Source: Rhodococcus sp. (in: high G+C Gram-positive bacteria) (GTDB lineage: Bacteria; Actinomycetota; Actinomycetes; Mycobacteriales; Mycobacteriaceae). From it: DNA of 43,151 bases. The notes beneath the pieces are model-generated. The model was not told where the DNA came from. It did not search any database and saw only the letters and a list, made by a program, of their open reading frames with translations. Within the stretch, counting starts at the first letter, position 1, and the number at the start of each line of letters is the position of its first letter. Shown here piece by piece: positions 1 to 7,894 of the stretch. The stretch spans positions 1 to 43,151 of the forward strand of contig SEEV01000020.1 in the NCBI GenBank assembly GCA_004211695.1, in the 5' to 3' direction. The position numbers were made by a program, and so were the translations under genes.

Positions 1-296
1 GACGGACGAACCGGAAAAAAGACACGCAAGCCGACAGCGGAATCGGCACCGATAACGTGAGCGGGCTCCGCACTCCCACCTACTCGGAGTGATACCCCTC
101 ATGGACGTCGCCTCTCGGGTACGGAAGCACTCACAATGACAGCGAACTCTGATCGGGTCCCACAGCTCCTGAAAGAACAACCTCTCGGAGAAGGGGTGCT
201 CACCGTCCTGTGCTCTAGGGGTTCAGGCTCCGCCCGCCGCGGCACAGAATTCGCCCCCATCTAGTAACAGATAACACGCTGACGGAAGGAAACCCT
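1..296. other. Upstream non-coding stretch, no gene seen
   Basis: I find no convincing coding frame here. A small inverted repeat (GCCGA...TCGGC, 30-47) could be the end of an upstream transcription unit. The last bases hold a purine-rich ribosome binding site (GGAAGGAAA) just before the ATG at 297. No clear -35/-10 pair was recognised. Confidence 0.4.
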
Positions 297-1151
297 ATGA
301 GCAGCAATGAATCACGCTACGAAACATTCACCCTGGAACGCGCAACACCAACCATCGGGGCATTCATCCACGGCCTGGATCTTCGTGACGAAATCACACC
401 GCAGTGCCAGACCGAACTGCGCACAGCCTTCCTGGAACACGAAGTCCTGTTTCTTCGCGATCAGCACCTCGAGCCAGAAGATCAGCTCCGATTCGCCAAG
501 GTGTTCGGAGACCCCCAGGAAGTAAGTGCATTCTTTCCCTCCCTTCCGGGAAACCCGTTCATCGAGGTGCTCGAATCTCGCGGTCGCGCAGCCGGAACCG
601 ACGTCTGGCACTCCGATCTGACCTGGCAGGCGACTCCCAATTCCGCGACCTGCCTCCACGCCCAGGACATCCCGCCCTGCGGCGGTGACACACTGTGGTC
701 GAGCATGACTGCCGCACATGACGCGCTACCGGAGACGATGAAGAACCTCATCGACGGGCTCGAGGCCGTGCACGATTGGGAAAAGGAACTGACCGGCGTC
801 GTCCGCCAAGGAGAGGACGGCGAAGCACGGTACGAGGAAACACGCCGAAAGTATCCTCCGATGACGCACCCCGTCGTACGCAAGCATCCGGAAACCGGTC
901 GCAGACTCGTCTACGTCAACGAGTTGTTCACCTCACGCATCTCCGGCGTTCCGCCGCAGCTGAGCGATTCGCTGCGAAACATGCTCACGGGCCTCGCCAA
1001 AACCCCGGAGTACCAGGTCCGATTCCGTTGGGAACCGAACTCCCTGGTGATCTGGGACAACCGATCGACGCAACACTACGCGGTCGGCGACTACCACCCG
1101 CACTACCGGCGTATGCACCGCGTCACCCTCAGAGGCGACCGCCCGGCCTGA
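297..1151 (+). CDS. TauD/TfdA-family Fe(II)/2-oxoglutarate-dependent dioxygenase
   Basis: This 284-residue protein has the usual length of the TauD/TfdA family. These cytosolic enzymes couple oxidative decarboxylation of 2-oxoglutarate to hydroxylation of a substrate, often next to a sulfonate, sulfate ester or aryloxy group. The iron-binding facial triad is visible: H and D in WHSDLTW (about residues 104-107) and the distal H in STQHYAVGDY near residue 260. The 2-oxoglutarate-binding Arg is probably in RRMHRVTLRGD close to the C-terminus. The start is supported by GGAAGGAAACCCT upstream of the ATG. The gene stands alone, is followed at once by a strong hairpin terminator, and converges with the large kinase/LuxR regulator gene. 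The substrate cannot be told from sequence; taurine, alkylsulfonate and phenoxyacid types are all possible. Confidence 0.9.
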   Translation: MSSNESRYETFTLERATPTIGAFIHGLDLRDEITPQCQTELRTAFLEHEVLFLRDQHLEPEDQLRFAKVFGDPQEVSAFFPSLPGNPFIEVLESRGRAAGTDVWHSDLTWQATPNSATCLHAQDIPPCGGDTLWSSMTAAHDALPETMKNLIDGLEAVHDWEKELTGVVRQGEDGEARYEETRRKYPPMTHPVVRKHPETGRRLVYVNELFTSRISGVPPQLSDSLRNMLTGLAKTPEYQVRFRWEPNSLVIWDNRSTQHYAVGDYHPHYRRMHRVTLRGDRPA

Positions 1152-1165
1152 CACCTATTCGCGGC

Positions 1166-1195
1166 GCTGGGCGACCCGATCAAGGGTCGCCCAGC
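1166..1195 (+). terminator. Hairpin terminator after the dioxygenase
   Basis: A perfect 12-bp inverted repeat (GCTGGGCGACCC / GGGTCGCCCAGC) with a 6-base loop starts 14 bases after the dioxygenase stop. It has no U-tract, as is common for actinobacterial terminators. Confidence 0.75.
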
Positions 1196-1453
1196 AGCAC
1201 TCACCCCTCGATGGGCTGATCAATGAGGGTGACAGCACCATCGAGGAGGAGAACGCGGGTGGGTGGTATACAGCCTGACGTCATAAGAACGGGATGTCGG
1301 TGCGCTACCGCGCCGACGTTGTTCGGGGTGAAGAGGAGCGGACCATCCCTTCCTCGCTTCGGCGCGGGCAACGGACTGTCCGCTCCAATAGCATTCCGAT
1401 GCAGTGGAATTGAGGGTTGCCGTACCTGTCGATATCGATCACTATGCCGTGTG
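1196..1453. other. Convergent intergenic stretch with a long-loop inverted repeat
   Basis: No gene is supported. GGAGCGGAC (1335-1343) and GTCCGCTCC (1378-1386) form a perfect 9-bp inverted repeat with a 34-base loop, about 70-120 bases past the stop of the minus-strand regulator gene. It may be that gene's terminator, but the loop is long. Confidence 0.35.
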
Positions 1454-4400
1454 TCATGGTTGCTGGGCCTGCTCGACCACCCAGGCTGCGATCTGCGCGC
1501 GGGAGGTGAAACCGAGTTTGGTGAGTACACGCTCTACATGGCCTTGCGCGGTGCGGGGCGATATCACCAGTCGGGCGGCGATCGCCCTGTTGGTCAGGCC
1601 TTCGGCGATCAGGTCGGCGACTTGGGACTCACGTTTGGTCAGTTTCACTGACGTATCAGACGGAGCGTCCGGGATCCGTTCGCCGAGTGCATAGGCGATG
1701 GCGGCGTTGAAGCCCATGCGCCGTCCCTCTCGGTGCGCCGCGTCGAAGGAGCTCTTGCCGAGCGCCCGATAGGCCTTCTGTTCGGACTCCTCGCGGGAGG
1801 CGAGCAGATGGGGAAACCCGACCGTGGGGCTGCCCACCGTGCGCCCCAGCTCCTCGGCGGCCGCCATCAGAACGACCGCACGTCGCGCGTCACGCGCTTC
1901 GGCGGCTATCCAGCCCAGTGTCTCGAGGCTCGCGACTGCGGTGCGTGGGGTGTTCACCCGCCGGGTCAACTGCAGTGACTGCTCGAGCAGTTGAACTGCT
2001 CGATGGGTATCACCGTGGCGCCACACCGCGTCGCCCATGGCCCACAGCGCGAACGACTGGTACATCGATTCACCGTGCGCCTGTGTGATCGCGACGATCT
2101 GTTCGTAGCAGTCACTCGCCCGCTGGGATTCGCCGAGTTGCTCGTAGGCCATCCCGAGTCGGTGGAGGACCCCGACGTGTGGAGCGCCCTCCTGTGTGCG
2201 GAAAACGGTGCCGGCGCTTTCGAGTCTCGCGCATGCGCGAGCGGGATCGCCACTGAAAAGGGCGAGGAGGCCGTCCGCGTAATCGATGTATGCGCGGCTC
2301 ACCGCGTCGGTGTTCTGCTCGGTCAACCTGCGGCCCTCCTCCACCAGTGCGGCCCCCGCGGAGAGGTCGCCCTGCAATTCGGCCAGGACGCTGCCGGCAT
2401 ACAAAGCCTTGATCCGCTCCGGGGTCGGCTCCGCTGGAAGGTGTGCAAGGGCGCGCCCCAGCCAGTACCGCCCCTCGCTGAGCAAGCTGCGGGAGAGCCA
2501 GAAGGGGAGCAAGCTCGCGGCGATGCGCAGTCCGGTGTCGGGGCTGTCGGACACGCAGAACTCCATCGCCTCCCGTAGATTCGCTTGTTCTCGCTCGAGT
2601 CGGGCGATCAATTCCAGTTGCCGGGCGCTGATCCACTCGGCCTCAGCCTCGGCGGTCAGTTGCTGATACCAGTCCCGGTGCCGGCGACGCAGTTCTACAT
2701 CTTCACCGATGGTCTGGAGCTTCTCACGACCGTACTCGCGCAGGGTCTCGAGCAGCCGGAAGCATACGGCCGTGCCGGATTCCTCCCGGATCGCGACCGA
2801 TTTGTCCACCAGTGAGCTCACGACATCGAGCAGATCCGACGATGCCAGTCCGGTACCGCAGATCTCTTCCACCGCATCGAGTTCGAAGCTGCCGGCGAAC
2901 ACAGACAGCCGGGACCACATCTGTTGCTCCTGTGGGCTGCACAGTTCGTAGCTCCAATCAATACACAACCGAAGAGTCTGCTGACGAGAGGGTGCGCCTC
3001 GGCTGCCGCGGGTCAGCAGCGTGTAACGGTCGGTCAGCCGCTGAAGGATCTGCTCGGGCGACATCGCCCGCAGCCGTGTTGCCGCCAGCTCGATCGGCAG
3101 CGGCAGTCCGTCCAGGCGATGGCAGATCCCGGCGACCGCGACGGCGTTGTCCTCGGTGAGCTCGAATCCGGGCACAGCTGCGGCTGCGCGCTCGGCGAAC
3201 AATGTCACCGCATCGTAGCGGGTCAGACCCTGCAGGGAAGGTGGCCGGTCGGGGTTGGGGACAGTGAGCGGAGGCACCCTCAGCAATGATTCCCCGCCCA
3301 TACCGAGCGGCTCGCGGCTGGTGGCGAGGATGCGTAATCCCGGAGACGTCCGCAGCAGCGTCTCGACCAGCCCGGCGACCCCGTCCACGATGTGCTCGCA
3401 GTTGTCGAATACCAGCAGCAGCTCTCGCGTCACCAGAAACTCCACCAACACCTCGATCAGCGGCCTGGACGAATGGTCACCCAATCCGAGAGAGGCGGCG
3501 ACCATGTCGACGAGCAACGACTCGTCGCGCAGCTCGCCCAGCTCCACGAGCCACACTCCGTCGGCGTAATCGCGGTGCGTAGTGGTCGCGACCCGCAAGG
3601 CCAGACGCGTCTTCCCCACACCACCGATCCCGGTGAGCGTCACCAAACGGGACACCGACAACAAGTTCTTGAGTTCTGTCACCTCGTTTCGTCGGCCGAC
3701 GAAACTGGTGAGCTCCAGGCGAATGTTCGTCTTGACGTCCCCAACAGTGCGCACCATCGACAGACGCTGCACAACAGAGTCCGGCAGTTTCCGCGGCAAG
3801 GGCCCCGCACCGCCCTGCAGGGCCATCACGTCGACCGCAAACCCCCGGTGGAGCTGGATCTCACGGAGCTCGTCGCCGACCTGAACAGCGGACGGACGGT
3901 CGTGCGGATTCGTCGACATCGCGCGCTCGATCGTTGCCGCCACGTCGTCGGAGATACCCTGTTCACGCAGATTCGGCACCGGCTGAGTTGTGATCCTCAG
4001 GAACTGGGCCACCAGCTGCTCACCGCTGCGCCGTTCGAAAGCGGCGTGGCCAGTGAGCGCGCAGAACAGCGTGGCCCCGAGCCCGTAGATGTCCGAACTC
4101 GAGGTCGGCGGATCGCCTGCTATCACCTCAGGCGCGGTGAATGCGGGTGAGCCGGTCACGGTGCCGGTGGCCGTCTCGAATCCTCCCGAGATGTGTGCGA
4201 TACCGAAGTCGGTCAGCGTGGGTTCGCCGTAGTCGGTGAGCAGGATATTCGCCGGCTTTACGTCGCGATGCAGAATGCCGAGCCTGTGCGCGGTTTCTAC
4301 CGCACCGGCCAGCTTTACTCCTAGCCGCAGCACTTCGCCCAACGGCAGGGGACCGTGGTCCCGGATCCGCACCTGCAGTGAGTCCTGCGGGTGATAGGGC

Positions 4401-4708
4401 ATCACGATGTAGGGGCGCCCGGTGGTTGTGACACCGACTTGTAGGACGTGGACGATGTTCGGGTGACCGGTCAACCGGCCCATCGCCTGCTGTTCCCGGA
4501 AGAACCGTGCCCGGTTGTCCGCTTCCATGTCGGCGGTGAGGACCTTCACGGCCACCATGCGGTTCAGACCAGTCTGGATACAGCGGTAGACGACGCCGAA
4601 GCCGCCGTGGCCGATTTCCTGGGCGTCTTCGAACCCGGCGGCTTCTAGCTCCGATCTGACTGAAGCGTCCACCTCGCGTTGCGTCTCGTACGGATCGGCA
4701 TCGTCCAT
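1454..4708 (-). CDS. PknK-like Ser/Thr protein kinase - NB-ARC/AAA ATPase - TPR - LuxR regulator
   Basis: This 1084-residue multidomain regulator has a full eukaryotic-type kinase at the N-terminus: glycine loop GHGGFG at 33-38, Lys in AVKVL at K55, catalytic HRD at 147-149 and DFG at 167-169. A STAND/NB-ARC ATPase follows, with Walker A GIGGVGKT near 358-365 and Walker B-like LLLVFDNCEH. A long helical region with TPR character comes next. A LuxR/FixJ helix-turn-helix ends the protein (LTKRESQVADLIAEG..., about 1020-1080). The layout resembles mycobacterial PknK, a kinase with a MalT-like ATPase. Unlike single-domain LuxR proteins, it could join signal phosphorylation, nucleotide-gated oligomerisation and DNA binding in one chain. 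An in-frame stop lies just upstream of the ATG; no strong ribosome binding site is seen there, so a start a few codons downstream is possible. It lies beside the dehydratase/demethylase run and may control it, but nothing proves that. Confidence 0.93.
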   Translation of the reverse strand: MDDADPYETQREVDASVRSELEAAGFEDAQEIGHGGFGVVYRCIQTGLNRMVAVKVLTADMEADNRARFFREQQAMGRLTGHPNIVHVLQVGVTTTGRPYIVMPYHPQDSLQVRIRDHGPLPLGEVLRLGVKLAGAVETAHRLGILHRDVKPANILLTDYGEPTLTDFGIAHISGGFETATGTVTGSPAFTAPEVIAGDPPTSSSDIYGLGATLFCALTGHAAFERRSGEQLVAQFLRITTQPVPNLREQGISDDVAATIERAMSTNPHDRPSAVQVGDELREIQLHRGFAVDVMALQGGAGPLPRKLPDSVVQRLSMVRTVGDVKTNIRLELTSFVGRRNEVTELKNLLSVSRLVTLTGIGGVGKTRLALRVATTTHRDYADGVWLVELGELRDESLLVDMVAASLGLGDHSSRPLIEVLVEFLVTRELLLVFDNCEHIVDGVAGLVETLLRTSPGLRILATSREPLGMGGESLLRVPPLTVPNPDRPPSLQGLTRYDAVTLFAERAAAAVPGFELTEDNAVAVAGICHRLDGLPLPIELAATRLRAMSPEQILQRLTDRYTLLTRGSRGAPSRQQTLRLCIDWSYELCSPQEQQMWSRLSVFAGSFELDAVEEICGTGLASSDLLDVVSSLVDKSVAIREESGTAVCFRLLETLREYGREKLQTIGEDVELRRRHRDWYQQLTAEAEAEWISARQLELIARLEREQANLREAMEFCVSDSPDTGLRIAASLLPFWLSRSLLSEGRYWLGRALAHLPAEPTPERIKALYAGSVLAELQGDLSAGAALVEEGRRLTEQNTDAVSRAYIDYADGLLALFSGDPARACARLESAGTVFRTQEGAPHVGVLHRLGMAYEQLGESQRASDCYEQIVAITQAHGESMYQSFALWAMGDAVWRHGDTHRAVQLLEQSLQLTRRVNTPRTAVASLETLGWIAAEARDARRAVVLMAAAEELGRTVGSPTVGFPHLLASREESEQKAYRALGKSSFDAAHREGRRMGFNAAIAYALGERIPDAPSDTSVKLTKRESQVADLIAEGLTNRAIAARLVISPRTAQGHVERVLTKLGFTSRAQIAAWVVEQAQQP

Positions 4709-5164
4709 CGGTTACGCCGATTCGTCCGATCCGCGACACTCTTGACGATGCAGCACGGCGCTCACCTCACGAAAACGTTCTATTAGGATATCCCTCCGAA
4801 TTTTCGCTCCTACGCTCTGCTCTCGGACATGCGCTCAGGTGTTCGTAGGCAGAGATCTACGAACTGCATACTTGACGGTCCGGCGAGTGGCAAAGTGGCG
4901 GAGTTACGGGCCGTTTCCACCGCCTCTACCGGGGGCTCGGACTAGCTGCTGAACAGAGCAAGGGCCGAAGGCAGTCGACCGAACGGATAGCTCATGCCGA
5001 CGGAGATCGGCCCAGCGAGATTCAGCTGCCTCGAAGTACCGACTCGAGCAGAACGCCAGAGACGGCTGACCGGACGCGATCACCCTTGTGGGGGACGTGT
5101 CAGCAAGTTCATCAGCAAAAGTACCTCGCGGAGGTGGTCGAGCGGGCCGGTCGGCGCAACCCGA
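4709..5164. other. 456-base intergenic stretch upstream of the kinase/LuxR gene
   Basis: No gene is supported. The stretch is the 5' control region of the minus-strand kinase/LuxR gene and the 3' end of the DUF3445 gene. It contains a perfect 8+8 inverted repeat (4841-4864) and an 8-bp palindrome GGATATCC (4788-4795) next to an AT-richer patch, where a minus-strand -10 (TATCCT or TAATAG) could lie. Confidence 0.4.
4841..4864. promoter_or_regulatory. Perfect inverted repeat, candidate operator upstream of the kinase/LuxR gene
   Basis: GTTCGTAG and CTACGAAC form a perfect 8-bp inverted repeat separated by 8 bases (centre-to-centre 16). It lies about 130-155 bases upstream of the kinase/LuxR ATG. 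Size and spacing suit a dimeric regulator such as the LuxR domain encoded next door. No ligand or regulator is proven. Confidence 0.45.
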
Positions 5165-6157
5165 TTAACCGGAGGGTGAGTGAGTGCGCAGCCACCGCGC
5201 CACATTGTGCCGATACCCGTCGATGCCCTTGTACGCGGCGATCTCGTCGGGCAGTTCGGTGACGATGTCTGCCAGTTGCTCGGCCCACACCGGAATCGTG
5301 GCGATGTCGGACAGGGGTGCCAGGTACGTGTGAATGTTGAACACCAGCGCACCCGTGAGCGGGAGGCGGATGAGGTGTTCCAGCTCGATCCGCAGCTGCA
5401 CACGGCCGTAGTCCTCGTCCGCGAGGAGTCGGGGAAGGTCGTGTTCCCAGTGTGGCCGCGTTTCGAGGCTGGTGTCGCGTTGCGGGGAGCCGACAGCGGA
5501 GAACGTCCAGTTGACGCGTCGGAAGACGTGGTCGGTGGTCAGCCGCCGCATGAACTGCTGGGCGCGGCCGGTGACTCCACCGCTGGTGAGACCGGGAACC
5601 GGGCGGTGGATCTCGTTGAAGTTCATGCCGACGTCGAACTTGACCGACCAGTCGGCGGCGAACGTGACGAGGGCCGCGTCGAACCACAGCTGTTCCTGCC
5701 GCTCGGTGAGCAGCAGGATGTCGTCGGGCACTTGGCAACCGATGAACGTCAACGGGTCCTCGGGCAGCGTCGCGAGATCGCCGAGCACGAAGTGCTGGTC
5801 GATGCCGAGGAGAGTGTTGCGCCAGTGGTAGCTGTCGCCGCTGCCGGTGAGCTGCATGGTCTGTGGGTACGAGTCGGACAGCTGCCGCATGAGGTAGAGC
5901 ATCACGTCCCAGCAGGCCGGCATCATGTGGGGAAGGATCTGCACTCGGCCGGGGTCCCGCTGCAGGATCTCGCGTTTGAGTTGCATCATCGACACGTATT
6001 CGAGGCCGAGATCGACAATGTGCTCACCCCATCCGCCGGCCGGCGTGGGCGTGTAGCGGGGGGCGGGCTCGACGTTGACGGCGTAGCGGAAGGTCTTGTC
6101 GTCTTCCGGGAACGGCCACGGAAGACAGGACAGGTCGCTTTCGAGTAGCTCGATCAT
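5165..6157 (-). CDS. DUF3445 haem-dependent oxidative N-demethylase-like protein
   Basis: This 330-residue protein matches the DUF3445 family. Characterised members are the haem subunit of the NAD(P)H-driven oxidative N-demethylase and of bacterial dimethylamine monooxygenase. They use O2 to remove an N-methyl group, with release or capture of formaldehyde. Family-like features are the N-terminal DDKTFRYAVNVEP segment, the central WHSD-less region with SYHWRNTLLGIDQHFVLGD, PEDPLTFIGCQVPDD, and the C-terminal motif RLPLTGALVFNIHTYL. The ATG at 6157 was chosen because GGAG lies 6 bases upstream and similarity begins at MIELLES; the open frame runs further upstream but without family-like sequence. 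It follows the DmmA-like gene by 59 bases and should be the last gene of the run. I cannot assign the haem ligand from sequence. Confidence 0.85.
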   Translation of the reverse strand: MIELLESDLSCLPWPFPEDDKTFRYAVNVEPAPRYTPTPAGGWGEHIVDLGLEYVSMMQLKREILQRDPGRVQILPHMMPACWDVMLYLMRQLSDSYPQTMQLTGSGDSYHWRNTLLGIDQHFVLGDLATLPEDPLTFIGCQVPDDILLLTERQEQLWFDAALVTFAADWSVKFDVGMNFNEIHRPVPGLTSGGVTGRAQQFMRRLTTDHVFRRVNWTFSAVGSPQRDTSLETRPHWEHDLPRLLADEDYGRVQLRIELEHLIRLPLTGALVFNIHTYLAPLSDIATIPVWAEQLADIVTELPDEIAAYKGIDGYRHNVARWLRTHSPSG

Positions 6158-6216
6158 GGTGTGCTCCAAAGAGTGTGGGTGACGGGTCACGCAGGCGCGG
6201 TGAGCGGTGGTCGGCT

Positions 6217-6714
6217 TTACCCCACCGAGGCGAGGTACGTGGCGCGGTGGGAGGACGTGTGCGGACGAACCACCACACGGCGCGCGCAGCCGGAGCATTC
6301 GATCGTGGCGCCGGGCTCGACGACCGATCGGGTGGAGGTCTCGCAGTGCGCGCAGAAGACGCTGATGAAATCGGTGTGCGCGACGTGGACCAGCAGTTCG
6401 CAAGGCAGAATGCCCGCGGCGCGGGCGAGGGCAACCGCCTCCATCACCTCGAGTTCCGGCCCGGCGACGAGGAAGCGGTCGCCGACCGTGCCGGCTTCCA
6501 TGATGCTCTCGACGTCGGCGCTGTCGGTGAGCGTGTGCACCGTCGCGCTGCGTCCGGCGGATTCGAGCGCCCGCGTCCAATGGTCGAGCCTGGCCGTCGT
6601 CCTCGGGTCGTGGCCGATCGAGATCAGCTGGTAGTGCCGCCCCGTGGGGTCCATGGTTGCCGCGGTGATTCCCACTGCCGCGGTGGAGGTCTCGGAGTCG
6701 TCGATGAACGTCAC
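6217..6714 (-). CDS. DmmA-like subunit with C-terminal zinc ribbon
   Basis: This 165-residue protein resembles the family annotated as dimethylamine monooxygenase subunit DmmA. It has an alpha/beta N-terminal half (about residues 20-110) and a C-terminal ribbon. The ribbon has two knuckles, FCAHC and CSGC, followed by a basic segment VVVRPHTSSHRATYL typical of the family. I chose the GTG at 6714 because AGGAG lies 7 bases upstream; the next in-frame ATG is at 6654 and is less well placed. The start lies 31 bases after the reductase stop. In known systems this subunit partners the haem and reductase proteins, though its exact role is not established. The trio order, reductase - DmmA-like - DUF3445, is itself strong support. 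Confidence 0.75.
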   Translation of the reverse strand: MTFIDDSETSTAAVGITAATMDPTGRHYQLISIGHDPRTTARLDHWTRALESAGRSATVHTLTDSADVESIMEAGTVGDRFLVAGPELEVMEAVALARAAGILPCELLVHVAHTDFISVFCAHCETSTRSVVEPGATIECSGCARRVVVRPHTSSHRATYLASVG

Positions 6715-6745
6715 GGCCTGTCTCCTGTCCTGGTTTCCGGGGTGT

Positions 6746-7732
6746 TCACAGTTCGAGTTCGATTTCCGCTCCGGCCGCCCGGGACACACACGGCATCATG
6801 GCGTCGCCGGCGGCCTTCTCTTCGTCGGTGAGGTAGAGGTCGCGGTGATCGATCCGGCCGCCGCGCACGGGCAGTCGGCACTCCCCGCAGACGCCTTGAC
6901 GGCACAGGTTCGGCACGTCGAAGCCGTTGTCGAGCAACGCTTCGAGCAGACTCTCGTCCGCGTCGACGGGCACCGTCGTGCCGGTGCCACCGAGGCGCAC
7001 CGTGAACGGTTTCCCGCCGGAGGCGATTCCCGAGGAGAACGGCTCCGAATGCACCCGTTGGATCGGCCAGCCCTGGCCGGTCGCGGCGCCGGCGACGGCG
7101 TCGATCATCGGCACGGGACCGCACGTGTAGAGGTGGGTGCCGATCGGTTGGCGACCGAGGGCAGGGGTCAGGTGCGCCCAGAACTCCTCCGGTGTCTCGA
7201 CCGTGGTCAGGCGGTCGCCGCACAACTCGGCGAGGTCGTCCCGGTGCGCGCCGAATCCCGCACGGAAGGAATAGATCACCTCGAACGAGCGGCCCCATTG
7301 CACCGCGGCGCGCACGTGCGACAGGATCGGTGTGACGCCGATACCGCCGGCGACGAGAAGGTGGTGTCGAGCGTCGGGGACCGGTGCGAATGCGCTGCGC
7401 GGGCGGGAGACCGTCACGCGGTCACCCGCGGACAGGGTGTGAATCCACTGTGAGCCGCCGTGTCCGGCGCGGTCCAGTCGCACCGAGATCGAGTAGTGGC
7501 CGGGCTCGATCGCGGGTCCGGTCAGTGAATACGAGTTGCGGTGACCCGGCCGCCACGTCACCGCGACGTGGCTGCCGGGTGTGAAGGACGGAAGGGTTCC
7601 CCCGTCGGTCGGTGCCAGCACGATCTGGCGGATGTCCTCGCACAGCATCGTGGTGTCGGCGACGACGAGGGACAACTCCGTTGCCGTAGCGGTCGGCGCG
7701 TCCCCCATCACAGCTACTTCGGTCAATGTCAT
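6746..7732 (-). CDS. Phthalate-dioxygenase-reductase-type oxidoreductase (FMN/NAD + [2Fe-2S])
   Basis: This 328-residue reductase of the PDR/VanB class passes electrons from NAD(P)H through flavin to a C-terminal plant-type ferredoxin domain. The flavin-binding motif is RNSYSLTGP (near residue 65), the nucleotide-binding motif is GGIGVTPILSH (near 130), and YTCGPVPMIDAV lies near 208. The cluster ligands are in NLCRQGVCGEC plus a fourth Cys in MPCVSR near the C-terminus, so all four are present. The obvious partner is the DUF3445 haem protein two genes downstream. The start has GGAGG only two bases before the ATG, so the later Met9 could also serve. A 162-base gap separates it from the ligase gene upstream, so the three demethylase genes may have their own promoter. 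Confidence 0.92.
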   Translation of the reverse strand: MTLTEVAVMGDAPTATATELSLVVADTTMLCEDIRQIVLAPTDGGTLPSFTPGSHVAVTWRPGHRNSYSLTGPAIEPGHYSISVRLDRAGHGGSQWIHTLSAGDRVTVSRPRSAFAPVPDARHHLLVAGGIGVTPILSHVRAAVQWGRSFEVIYSFRAGFGAHRDDLAELCGDRLTTVETPEEFWAHLTPALGRQPIGTHLYTCGPVPMIDAVAGAATGQGWPIQRVHSEPFSSGIASGGKPFTVRLGGTGTTVPVDADESLLEALLDNGFDVPNLCRQGVCGECRLPVRGGRIDHRDLYLTDEEKAAGDAMMPCVSRAAGAEIELEL

Positions 7733-7894
7733 GTCCTCCGATCTGCCCCGGGCGAGCGCCCATCGCGGTATTGCGATGAAACTGAGAGTAATGTCAGTAG
7801 ACGCTGGTGAGGGTTACGCGTTCGTAAACACGTATGACGATCACGTGCCAGGGGCAGCAGTCGGGGGCGCGAAAAAGGAAGTGGTCGGGTGCGA
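7733..7894 (-). promoter_or_regulatory. Intergenic gap with inverted repeats, possible promoter for the demethylase trio
   Basis: This is the largest gap within the minus-strand run. It holds a perfect 6-bp inverted repeat CATCGC/GCGATG (7761-7778) and a second small one, TTACG-CGTT-CGTAA, near 7815-7828. The spacing is long for simple read-through from the CoA ligase, so a second promoter or an mRNA processing site is plausible. No consensus -35/-10 was recognised with confidence. Confidence 0.35.

Noticed and set aside
5165..6580. A 471-codon version of the DUF3445 protein
   Set aside because: The first 140 codons overlap the DmmA-like gene and look like shadow sequence; the ATG at 6157 has a good binding site.
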